Shown one piece after another: positions 1 through 5,027 of a DNA stretch of 5,027 nucleotides. Numbering within the stretch: position 1 is the stretch's first letter; each line of letters opens with the position of its first letter. A model generated the notes under the pieces. It was not told the DNA's origin and did not search any database. It was given only the letters and a program-made list of their open reading frames with translations. The stretch comes from Actinomycetota bacterium (GTDB taxonomy: Bacteria > Actinomycetota > Acidimicrobiia > Acidimicrobiales > CADCSY01): NCBI GenBank assembly GCA_016178435.1, contig JACOTK010000312.1:1-5027 (forward strand), given 5' to 3'. The translations under genes were made by a program, and so were the position numbers.

Positions 1-833
1 ACCACCAGTGATGTTCCCAACAGGCCCCCTCGGTAGAGCCAGGGGGACGTATCGTGAACAAGCACGGCGCCGGAAACCAATGCTCCCAGCGCAGCGACGC
101 CCATCGCGTCGAACAGCCACCGCAACCTCGGGGAAAAGGTGACCTTGGCCAACAGCAGTGCCAGGCCGGCGCCCATGAGAAGCTCCTGAGCCCGAGTGTC
201 GGTGCCGTAGTAGATCCTGGAGAGGTCTCCATTCCCCCACAACACCGCTGCCCACACCGCGGAGCCCATCGCCGCGCCCACCACCAGCAGCGTCAGGCGC
301 CCGAGACGCCCTCGGGTGACGCGCAATCCGGCCCAGACGACCAAGGGCCAGATCAGGTACCACTGCTCCTCGACAGCAAGTGACCAGGTGTGGCGCAGCG
401 GCGATGGGTTGGCGAACTGGGCGAAGTACGACTGACCGCTGACGACAAACCGCCAGTTCGCGACGTATCCGAGCGATGCGAGGATATCGAGGCGCAGACC
501 GGACCGCTCGGCCGGCTCCGCGAGGAGGAACAGCCATCCCACCATCGCAACCGCGAGCATGATCAGGGCCGGCATGAGGCGCTTCACGCGCCGCACCCAA
601 AAGGCACGGATGTCGATACGCCCGGTCTGACCCCATTCCTGGACCAGAAGTGCCGTGATCAGGTAACCACTGAGGACGAAGAAGACATCGACGCCCAGGA
701 ATCCGCCACGCGCCCCGCTGATCCCGCCGTGATAGGCAAGCACTGCAAAGACCGCCAGACCACGCAGGCCGTCCAGGGCAGGCTGATACCCGAGCCGGTG
801 CCGGCTCGTTGCTACATCACCCGATGAGCTCAC
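1..833 (-). CDS. Acyltransferase 3 (OafA/YrhL-type) membrane O-acyltransferase, N-terminal part
   Basis: Partial gene: the frame is open from a GTG at 833 down to the left edge (277 full codons, no stop reached). Seen in the translation: LDGLRGLAVFAVLAYHGG (about residues 20-37, with the family's conserved His35), GGFLGVDVFFVLSGYLIT (43-60), FWVRRVKRLMPAL (78-90, the conserved Arg-rich/Pro element), and LRHTWSLAVEEQWYLIWPL (146-164). YGTDTRAQELLMGAGL (209-224) also fits the family. Hydrophobic stretches near 23-34, 44-64, 88-104, 155-170, 179-199, 215-230 and 243-259 indicate a polytopic inner-membrane protein. Members move acetyl or other acyl groups onto hydroxyls of cell-surface glycans, lipids or small molecules; the acceptor here is unknown. 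GTG 833 is the only usable start, because an in-frame TGA lies upstream at 854-852. No good Shine-Dalgarno precedes it. Full members are about 350-700 aa, so any C-terminal SGNH domain would lie outside the window. It lies downstream of the dehydrogenase operon on the same strand but is separated from it by 93 bp and a hairpin. Confidence 0.93.
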   Translation of the reverse strand, partial: MSSSGDVATSRHRLGYQPALDGLRGLAVFAVLAYHGGISGARGGFLGVDVFFVLSGYLITALLVQEWGQTGRIDIRAFWVRRVKRLMPALIMLAVAMVGWLFLLAEPAERSGLRLDILASLGYVANWRFVVSGQSYFAQFANPSPLRHTWSLAVEEQWYLIWPLVVWAGLRVTRGRLGRLTLLVVGAAMGSAVWAAVLWGNGDLSRIYYGTDTRAQELLMGAGLALLLAKVTFSPRLRWLFDAMGVAALGALVSGAVLVHDTSPWLYRGGLLGTSLV

Positions 834-851
834 TGGAGAACCGATTCGTGG

Positions 852-902
852 TCACACGCGAAACACACGCTGTACCAGTCGGCACAACGTGTGTTTCGGT
901 GA
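852..902. repeat. Strong inverted repeat / hairpin between dehydrogenase operon and acyltransferase gene
   Basis: CGAAACACACG (859-869) and CGTGTGTTTCG (888-898) are perfect 11-bp inverted copies around an 18-nt loop. Outside them TCAC (852-855) pairs with GTGA (899-902) across a 3-nt bulge (856-858). It lies 25-75 bp beyond the stop codon of the minus-strand dehydrogenase operon, so it may end or stabilise that transcript. No T-tract follows the stem on either strand, so it is not a textbook intrinsic terminator. It also sits 19-69 bp upstream of the acyltransferase GTG, so it could instead be an operator or leader hairpin for that gene. Confidence 0.5.
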
Positions 903-926
903 GAACTATCGACGAACCGCCACAGG

Positions 927-2183
927 TCAGTTGCGGCGGATTTCCTTCCAAGGCAGGCCCTTGTCCGTGTCGATGTCACGAGGAAGTCCGAGGACGCGCT
1001 CGCCGATCTGGTTGCGCAGCACCTCGGAGGTGCCACCCTCGATCGTGTTGGCCCGCGAACGGAGGAAGGCGTGCATCCGGCTGTCGGACGCCCCACCCGC
1101 TCCCGGCACCCAGGCGACCGATGCCATGCCGGCGGCATTCATCGAGAAGCTCGACTTGCGCTGGTTGAACTCGGCGTTGAAGACCTTGTTCACCGAGCTC
1201 TCCGGCCCGGGTTGCGAACCCCGCAGGCGAGCCGAGGACGCACGGAAGGCCGTGATCTCCTTGACCTCCTGCTCGATGTAGAACTGGGCGATCTTCTGAC
1301 GGACGTTTGCGTCGGTCTTGTCCTCGATGCCCTCGAGGAACGACTGCCACGGATCCTTGCGGGTGCCGCCCATGATCGAGGACTGGTCCATCGAGAGGCC
1401 CGAAAGGGTGGCCCGCTCGTTCATGAGCGTGGTGCGTGCCGCTCGCCATCCGTCACCCACGGCACCCACGCGGTTGGCGTCGGGGATGCGCACATCGGTG
1501 AGGTACACCTCGTTGAACTCCGACGATCCGGTGAGTTGGCGCAGCGGGCGAACATCGACGCCCGGCGTGCTCATCTCGAGGATGAAGTAGGTGAGCCCGT
1601 CATGCTTGGGAATGTTGGGGTCGGTGCGGGCGACCAGCATGCCGAACTTGGCGAACTGACCGATGGAGGTCCAAACCTTCTGGCCGTTGACGATCCACTC
1701 GTCGCCGTCGCGCACGGCCTTGGTCGACAACGATGCAAGGTCGGAACCCGAGCCCGGCTCGCTGAAGAGCTGGCACCAGATCTCCTCACCCGTGAGGATC
1801 TTCTTGAGGTACCGCTCCTTTTGAGCATCGGTACCGTGCTCGATGATGGTCGGGCCGGCAAGGCCCACACCGAGGATGTTCAGGCTGACGAGGGGCAGAC
1901 GGTAACGACCGAGCTCTTCACGCACGATCTGTTGCATCCACTGCTCGCCGGAGAGCCCGCCGTATTCCTTTGGCCACAGCGGTGCGCCGTAGCCGTTGGC
2001 GCCCACCAGGGCGTTCCAGGTGAACGGGTTCCAGTCGCTCGCGCGCTTGGCGGCGTCGAACGCATCGTCGTCGCCGGCCTCGATCGCCTCCATCCAGCCC
2101 TTGGGCAGGTGGTCACGCAACCAACCGGTGACTTCTGCCCGGAACGCGGCGCGCTCAGGGGTGTCTTCGATTTGCCACTTCAT
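927..2183 (-). CDS. Acyl-CoA dehydrogenase, catalytic-type subunit (418 aa) of a probable heteromeric pair
   Basis: FAD-dependent flavoenzyme expected to introduce a trans-alpha,beta double bond into an acyl-CoA. ATG 2183 is chosen because AGAAGGA (2193-2199) lies 9 nt upstream and the family N-terminus begins MKWQIEDTPERAAFRAEV. An ATG-less extension upstream would overlap the preceding gene. Seen: the N-terminal helical domain, then CQLFSEPGSGSDLAS (137-151), close to the family FAD/substrate signature, and the KVWTS flavin-contact segment (169-173). LMNERATLSG (253-262) places Glu256 where the G-helix catalytic base of isovaleryl- and long-chain dehydrogenases lies. The alternative base position of medium-chain enzymes is Gly (IEGGTSE, 381-387). 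The usual C-terminal RxxFGxxIxxFQ and QxxGGxG FAD-contact motifs are not recognisable. The tail ERVLGLPRD-PW (395-412) is common in actinobacterial FadE proteins. It is the second gene of the operon, 37 bp after the 371-aa partner. FadE26 and FadE29-like proteins are the best comparison by motif pattern; the substrate is unknown. Confidence 0.93.
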   Translation of the reverse strand: MKWQIEDTPERAAFRAEVTGWLRDHLPKGWMEAIEAGDDDAFDAAKRASDWNPFTWNALVGANGYGAPLWPKEYGGLSGEQWMQQIVREELGRYRLPLVSLNILGVGLAGPTIIEHGTDAQKERYLKKILTGEEIWCQLFSEPGSGSDLASLSTKAVRDGDEWIVNGQKVWTSIGQFAKFGMLVARTDPNIPKHDGLTYFILEMSTPGVDVRPLRQLTGSSEFNEVYLTDVRIPDANRVGAVGDGWRAARTTLMNERATLSGLSMDQSSIMGGTRKDPWQSFLEGIEDKTDANVRQKIAQFYIEQEVKEITAFRASSARLRGSQPGPESSVNKVFNAEFNQRKSSFSMNAAGMASVAWVPGAGGASDSRMHAFLRSRANTIEGGTSEVLRNQIGERVLGLPRDIDTDKGLPWKEIRRN

Positions 2184-2192
2184 GAGGGAGAT

Positions 2193-2199
2193 TCCTTCT
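2193..2199 (-). promoter_or_regulatory. Ribosome binding site of the 418-aa dehydrogenase
   Basis: On the minus strand this reads AGAAGGA, 9 nt before ATG 2183. It fixes the start there rather than at upstream in-frame codons reaching 2270, which would run into the upstream gene and add a basic, low-complexity leader unlike the family. Confidence 0.7.
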
Positions 2200-2220
2200 G
2201 GTTTGGGACGCCGAGAGCGA

Positions 2221-3336
2221 TCAGATGCCGAGACGCTGACAGAGCAGCTCACGGTGGTACGTCGGGTCACCGAAGATCAGCTCCGAAGTCTTGGCCCGCT
2301 TGTAGTACAGGTGCGCCGGGTGCTCCCAGGTGAAGCCGATACCGCCGTGAATCTGGATGTTCTCGGCTGCGGTGTGGAAGTACGCCTCCGAGCAGTACGA
2401 CTTGGCGAGGCAGGCAACCGTGGGCAACTCGTCGTTGTCCTCGGCAGCGGCCCACCCCGCATAGTACGCGGCGGACTTGGCCGACTCGACCTCGAGCAGC
2501 ATGTCGGCGCACTTGTGCTTGATGGCCTGGAAGGAGCCGATCGGGCGACCGAACTGCACACGGTCCTTGGCGTACTGAACGGCCATGTCCATGCAGAACT
2601 GGGAGCCACCCACCTGCTCGGCGGCCAGAGCGACCACCGCCTGGTCGAGCGTCTTGCCCAGCGCGTCCCAACCCTTGCCCTCGGCGCCGATGAGGCGGGC
2701 AGGGGCATCGGTCAGGGTGATCTTGGCCTGCTTGCGGGTGGTGTCAAGGGTCTGCAACAGCGTGCGGGTGACACCCGATGCGTTGGCGTCGACGGCGAAG
2801 ATGCTCACGCCCCCGGCGGTACGAGCGGCGACCAGCAACAGGTTGGCGGTGTGGCCGTCGAGCACGAAGGACTTGGTGCCCGAGATGGTGTAGCCGTCAC
2901 CTGCCTTGGTGGCGGTCGCGGTGACACCGGACTCGTCCCAGATCCCGCTCTCCTCGACATAGGCAACCGTCGCGATGGTCTCGCCGGAGGCGATGCCCGG
3001 CAGCAGCTCCTTCTTGGCGGCATCGTCACCACTGTTCAACAACAGGTTGGCGGCCATGACCACGCTGGAGAAATACGGGGCGCACAGCAACGAACGGCCC
3101 ATCTCCTCCAGCACGACGACCAGCTCGATGAAGCCGTAGCCCGAGCCACCGAACTCCTCGGGGATGGCAAGGCCCTGCAGGCCGAGCTGTTGGCCCATCT
3201 GGGACCAAACGGCCGGATCGTAACCCTCGTCGGTCTCCATGAGGCGACGGACCTCGCTCTCGGGGGACTTGTCCTCCAGGAACTTGCGAACCGACGTCCG
3301 AAGCTGCTCCTGCTCCTCGCTGAATGCGAAATTCAC
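2221..3336 (-). CDS. Acyl-CoA dehydrogenase-like partner subunit (371 aa), probably non-catalytic, FAD-contact half
   Basis: First gene of the dehydrogenase operon. GTG 3336 is preferred: GGGGAGA (3342-3348) sits 5 nt upstream, and the protein then begins MNFAFSEEQEQLR, the usual family N-terminus. ATG 3381 would add 15 residues and has no ribosome binding site. The fold is acyl-CoA dehydrogenase throughout, and the length is close to the usual 370-390 aa. The C-terminal domain keeps DRVQFGRPIGSFQAIKHK (258-275) and QIHGGIGFTWEHP (328-340), the motifs that contact the FAD of the neighbouring subunit. The N-terminal FAD/substrate signature is degenerate (AYVEESGIWDES, 125-136). The G-helix base position reads LDQAV (230-234) with no Glu. 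The medium-chain base position reads IFGDPTY (354-360), also without Glu. By analogy with FadE27 or FadE28 in mycobacterial alpha2beta2 enzymes, it likely completes the FAD site of its 418-aa partner and does no chemistry alone. The assignment to family is firm; the non-catalytic role is inferred. Confidence 0.92.
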   Translation of the reverse strand: MNFAFSEEQEQLRTSVRKFLEDKSPESEVRRLMETDEGYDPAVWSQMGQQLGLQGLAIPEEFGGSGYGFIELVVVLEEMGRSLLCAPYFSSVVMAANLLLNSGDDAAKKELLPGIASGETIATVAYVEESGIWDESGVTATATKAGDGYTISGTKSFVLDGHTANLLLVAARTAGGVSIFAVDANASGVTRTLLQTLDTTRKQAKITLTDAPARLIGAEGKGWDALGKTLDQAVVALAAEQVGGSQFCMDMAVQYAKDRVQFGRPIGSFQAIKHKCADMLLEVESAKSAAYYAGWAAAEDNDELPTVACLAKSYCSEAYFHTAAENIQIHGGIGFTWEHPAHLYYKRAKTSELIFGDPTYHRELLCQRLGI

Positions 3337-3341
3337 ACTTG

Positions 3342-3348
3342 TCTCCCC
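3342..3348 (-). promoter_or_regulatory. Ribosome binding site of the 371-aa dehydrogenase (decides GTG start)
   Basis: Minus-strand GGGGAGA ends 5 nt before GTG 3336. This is a strong, well-spaced Shine-Dalgarno and is the main reason to choose GTG over the upstream ATG at 3381. Confidence 0.75.
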
Positions 3349-3410
3349 TCGTTCTGAGCGCCTCCCGTCGAGGCCACTCATGCGACATGTGAAGAGAATC
3401 GTTGTTTGTT

Positions 3411-3428
3411 CTTGACCAGGTAGTCAAG
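3411..3428. promoter_or_regulatory. Candidate operator palindrome CTTGAC-N6-GTCAAG
   Basis: Perfect 6-bp arms (3411-3416 and 3423-3428) flank a 6-bp spacer, inside the divergent promoter region. The symmetry centre is 28 bp from the hydratase ATG and 83 bp from the dehydrogenase GTG. Dyads of this size between divergent fatty-acid or steroid catabolism genes are often bound by TetR- or GntR-type repressors. It does not match the mycobacterial KstR consensus as I know it. No regulator gene is visible in the window. Confidence 0.45.
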
Positions 3429-3430
3429 TC

Positions 3431-3439
3431 GGGGGAAAG
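3431..3439 (+). promoter_or_regulatory. Ribosome binding site of the MaoC hydratase
   Basis: GGGGGAAAG lies 8 nt before ATG 3448. The overlapping ATG at 3440 is in another frame and is not the start. Confidence 0.65.
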
Positions 3440-3447
3440 ATGCTGCC

Positions 3448-4296
3448 ATGAGCCAATCACTTTCCAATGATCTCGTCGGTAAAACGTTCGATCCGATGCC
3501 CGTGTCGTGGGACAGCAAGGCCACGATGCTCTACGCCTGCGGCGTTGGGGCGAAGCCGGAGACCGAGCTGGACTTCCTCTTCGAGGGCAAGGGTCCCAAG
3601 GTACTTCCGACTTACGGTGTCATCCCCGGCATGATGTCCATGGGCGCGCTTTTCGGCAGCGGCATCGCCATCAACCCCATGATGATCCTCCACGGTGAGC
3701 AGTCGATCACCGTCCATCGGGAGATCCCGGCGGACTGCAAGGCAACCGTGACCGGCCGTCTCAGCGAGATCTGGGACAAGGGCAAGGCTGCGGTCATCGG
3801 CTGCGAGGGCATCGTCGAGGACGACAACGGTCCCCTGTTCACCACCAAGGCCACGTTGTTCGTGCGTGACGCCGGTGGCTTCGGCGGCGAACGCGGCCCG
3901 TCAACGGCCGGGCTCAACGCCCCACCCGAGCGTGACCCCGATCATGTGGTCGAGTACGTCACCCGTGAGGAGCAGGCCGCGATCTACCGCCTCTCGGGCG
4001 ACTCGAACCCCCTGCACATCGACCCCTCCTTCGCCAAGATGGCCGGCTACGAGGCACCTTTCATCCACGGGCTGTGCACCTACGGCTTCGTCGGCCGCGC
4101 CATCCTGCACACGCTCTGCGGCAGCGATCCTGCGAAGTTCGGCTCGTTCGCCGCTCGCTTCGCCGATCAGGTCTACCCCGGCGACTCGATCATCACCAAG
4201 ATGTGGATCGTCGGCGACGGCGAGGCCATCGTCTCCGCCGAGACCCAAAAGGGCAATGTCGTCCTCTCGCAGGCAAAGGCGACCTTCAAGAGCTGA
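3448..4296 (+). CDS. MaoC-like double-hotdog 2-enoyl-CoA hydratase (hydratase 2 type, 282 aa)
   Basis: Predicted to add water to a trans-2-enoyl-CoA, giving (3R)-3-hydroxyacyl-CoA as in the hydratase 2 part of peroxisomal MFE-2. The C-terminal hotdog (about 160-282) carries the hydratase 2 motif YRLSGDSNPLHIDPSFA (180-196), with Asp185 and His190 at the catalytic spacing, followed by FIHGLCTYG (205-213). The N-terminal hotdog (about 8-140) lacks that motif, as expected for the two-domain form where it shapes the acyl tunnel. EIWDKGKAAVI (107-117) and GGFGGERGPS (143-152, the interdomain linker) are also typical of actinobacterial MaoC proteins such as mycobacterial Rv3389c (HtdY). The length of about 280-290 aa is normal. 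It is cytoplasmic, with no signal peptide or membrane segment. It is transcribed divergently from the dehydrogenase pair whose product it could hydrate, and is followed by a good terminator, so it is probably monocistronic. The family and active site are clear; chain length or steroid preference is not. Confidence 0.94.
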   Translation: MSQSLSNDLVGKTFDPMPVSWDSKATMLYACGVGAKPETELDFLFEGKGPKVLPTYGVIPGMMSMGALFGSGIAINPMMILHGEQSITVHREIPADCKATVTGRLSEIWDKGKAAVIGCEGIVEDDNGPLFTTKATLFVRDAGGFGGERGPSTAGLNAPPERDPDHVVEYVTREEQAAIYRLSGDSNPLHIDPSFAKMAGYEAPFIHGLCTYGFVGRAILHTLCGSDPAKFGSFAARFADQVYPGDSIITKMWIVGDGEAIVSAETQKGNVVLSQAKATFKS

Positions 4297-4317
4297 TCAC
4301 CTTCTTGAACGGACCTG

Positions 4318-4362
4318 TGAGCCCCCGCTCGGCGTAGACGCCCCGGGGGCTCATTCCGTTTT
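4318..4362 (+). terminator. Intrinsic terminator after the MaoC hydratase
   Basis: TGAGCCCCCG (4318-4327) pairs perfectly with CGGGGGCTCA (4344-4353). The 16-nt loop can form an inner stem GGCG/CGCC (4331-4334 with 4339-4342). The tail TTCCGTTTT (4354-4362) follows on the plus strand. It begins 22 bp after the hydratase stop. On the minus strand no T-run follows, so it mainly serves the hydratase, though it could also block read-through from the convergent synthetase gene. Confidence 0.8.
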
Positions 4363-4366
4363 CACC

Positions 4367-4400
4367 GGCCGGTCTTCACCTGGCCGGTCTTCACCTGGCC
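4367..4400. repeat. 15-bp tandem direct repeat (about 2.3 copies)
   Basis: The unit GGCCGGTCTTCACCT occurs twice exactly (4367-4381 and 4382-4396), followed by GGCC (4397-4400). A degenerate further partial copy (TTTTCACC) precedes it at 4359-4366. The array lies between the hydratase terminator and the stop codon of the synthetase gene and directly abuts that stop. It is probably a slippage product in non-coding DNA; no function is evident. Confidence 0.85.
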
Positions 4401-5027
4401 TCAGATGGAGCGGCCGGAATCCGCCCAGTAGGGGTCACGAAGACGACGCTTGAAGATCTTGCCGCTGTCCTCGCGGGGCAGGGCGTCGTGAAAGGTCACG
4501 ACGCGAGGCACCTCGAAGCGGGCCAGATGTGCCCCCACGTGGGAACGGACCTCGTCCTCGGTCACGGTCGCACCGGGTTGGGGTTGCACAGCCGCCGCGA
4601 CGACCTCGCCGAGGTCGGGGTCGGGTATGCCGAACACCGCGCAGTCGGCAACCCCCTCGAGACCGAGGATGGTGGCCTCGATCCGGGCCGGGTAGATGTT
4701 GGCGCCCCCCGAGATGACCATGTCGTTCTTGCGATCGCACAGGTAAAGGAAGCCGTCCTCGTCGAGATAGCCCAGGTCGCCGACGGTGATGAAGCCGTCG
4801 AGCTCGATCTCGGCTCGACGCTCCGAGGCGTTCTGATAGGTGAACTCCCCGTAGTCGGGAAAGTGCATGTAGATCTCGCCCGTCTCACCGGAGGCGACCG
4901 ACACTCCCCCTTCACCGATCACCCGGATCTCTGCTCCCGGGACGGGATGGCCGACGGTGCCGGGATGCGTCAACCACTCGGCGCTGTCGCAGGTCGTGAC
5001 CGGGCCGCTCTCGGTCGATCCGTAGTA
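4401..5027 (-). CDS. AMP-forming acyl-CoA synthetase (FadD-like), C-terminal part
   Basis: Partial gene: the frame is open from the right edge (5027) to TGA at 4401, giving 208 residues. The N-terminal part with the P-loop-like A3 motif lies outside. The enzyme activates a carboxylic acid with ATP to acyl-AMP and then to acyl-CoA. Seen in order, numbering from the window edge: YYGSTESG (1-8, adenylate-forming motif A5), TVGDLGYLDEDGFLYLCDRK (81-100, A7 and the start of the hinge, with the conserved Asp84 and Arg99), NDMVISGGANIYPARIE (101-117, A8), VFGIPDPDLGE (131-141), and LPREDSGKIFKR (183-194, A10), where Lys190 is the invariant adenylation lysine. All expected C-terminal residues are present, so the visible part looks functional. 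In-frame TTG 4973 lies inside the conserved domain and is not the start. It converges on the MaoC hydratase, with 104 bp between the stops. Context suggests that it loads the acid later handled by the dehydrogenase pair and hydratase, but the substrate is not determinable. Confidence 0.95.
   Translation of the reverse strand, partial: YYGSTESGPVTTCDSAEWLTHPGTVGHPVPGAEIRVIGEGGVSVASGETGEIYMHFPDYGEFTYQNASERRAEIELDGFITVGDLGYLDEDGFLYLCDRKNDMVISGGANIYPARIEATILGLEGVADCAVFGIPDPDLGEVVAAAVQPQPGATVTEDEVRSHVGAHLARFEVPRVVTFHDALPREDSGKIFKRRLRDPYWADSGRSI

Larger units (their letters stand above)
3337..3447. promoter_or_regulatory. Divergent promoter region between dehydrogenase operon and MaoC hydratase
   Basis: This 111-bp gap separates the GTG of the dehydrogenase operon (minus) from the ATG of the hydratase (plus), so both promoters must lie here or slightly inside the genes. 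It contains both ribosome binding sites and an 18-bp palindrome. The segment around 3391-3416 is AT-richer than its surroundings. TTGAC occurs on both strands within the palindrome and could serve as -35 elements. The best -10 candidate that I see on the minus strand (AACGAT, 3403-3398) is weak, and none is convincing on the plus strand. Confidence 0.6.

Noticed and set aside
54..827. Plus-strand frames of 109 and 145 aa in the first 830 bases
   Set aside because: They lie antisense to the acyltransferase frame, which is open across the whole region and carries diagnostic motifs. Their Gln/Arg/His-rich composition is typical of antisense translation.
834..926. Sigma-70-type promoter for the acyltransferase gene
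   Set aside because: TTG-containing hexamers exist on the minus strand but none has a credible -10 partner at 16-18 bp, so no promoter is called.
1071..2333. Long plus-strand open frame (420 aa) opposite the 418-aa dehydrogenase
   Set aside because: It is antisense to a gene with clear family motifs, has a low-complexity Ala/Gly/Leu/Val/Arg composition without a recognisable domain, and is the usual mirror frame of GC-rich coding DNA.
1996..3357. Long plus-strand open frame (453 aa) opposite the 371-aa dehydrogenase
   Set aside because: It spans the junction of two well-supported minus-strand genes, shows no domain and no good ribosome binding site, and is explained as a shadow of codon bias.
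3378..3400. Possible KstR-like operator in the divergent region
   Set aside because: ACATGT-containing sequence is present near 3386, but it does not form the longer AACA/TGTT-type dyad of the KstR site as I know it.
3866..4453. 195-aa plus-strand frame overlapping the hydratase in another frame
   Set aside because: Ser/Arg/Pro/Thr-rich translation typical of an out-of-frame reading of GC-rich coding DNA. It runs through the terminator and repeat.
4401..4973. Synthetase read as a complete 190-aa protein from TTG 4973
   Set aside because: The frame stays open to the window edge and the upstream residues contain the adenylation motif YYGSTESG, so the gene is truncated by the window, not short.

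Overview
This is a GC-rich window with dense coding, strong codon-position GC bias and several GTG starts. Together with the protein types (a paired acyl-CoA dehydrogenase operon, a double-hotdog MaoC hydratase and a FadD-like ligase), this suggests an actinobacterium. The style resembles Mycobacteriales or Acidimicrobiia, but I cannot place the genus from sequence alone. I see no mobile element, CRISPR array, tRNA or rRNA.

Layout, left to right. (1) Positions 1-833, minus strand: N-terminal 277 codons of a membrane O-acyltransferase (acyltransferase 3 / OafA type), running off the left edge. (2) 834-926: a short gap holding a strong 11-bp inverted repeat. (3) 927-3336, minus strand: a two-gene operon of acyl-CoA dehydrogenase-like proteins, transcribed 371 aa first and 418 aa second, 37 bp apart. 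(4) 3337-3447: a 111-bp divergent promoter region with a perfect palindrome, CTTGAC-N6-GTCAAG. (5) 3448-4296, plus strand: a double-hotdog MaoC-type 2-enoyl-CoA hydratase. (6) 4297-4400: a hairpin terminator and a 15-bp tandem repeat between convergent genes. (7) 4401-5027, minus strand: C-terminal 208 residues of an AMP-forming acyl-CoA synthetase, running off the right edge.

Together the ligase, dehydrogenase pair and hydratase supply the first three steps of a beta-oxidation-like route: CoA activation, alpha,beta-desaturation and hydration. The most informative point is that the two dehydrogenases look complementary. The 418-aa subunit keeps the catalytic glutamate and the N-terminal FAD/substrate motif but has lost the C-terminal FAD-contact motifs. 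The 371-aa subunit keeps those C-terminal motifs but lacks the glutamate and the N-terminal signature. That is the pattern expected of an obligate alpha2beta2 enzyme like the mycobacterial FadE26-FadE27 and FadE28-FadE29 pairs, which act on bulky steroid side-chain CoA thioesters. The actual substrate here cannot be read from the sequence. The acyltransferase appears to be a separate transcription unit with no evident link to this pathway. I did not find an entirely novel system in this window.
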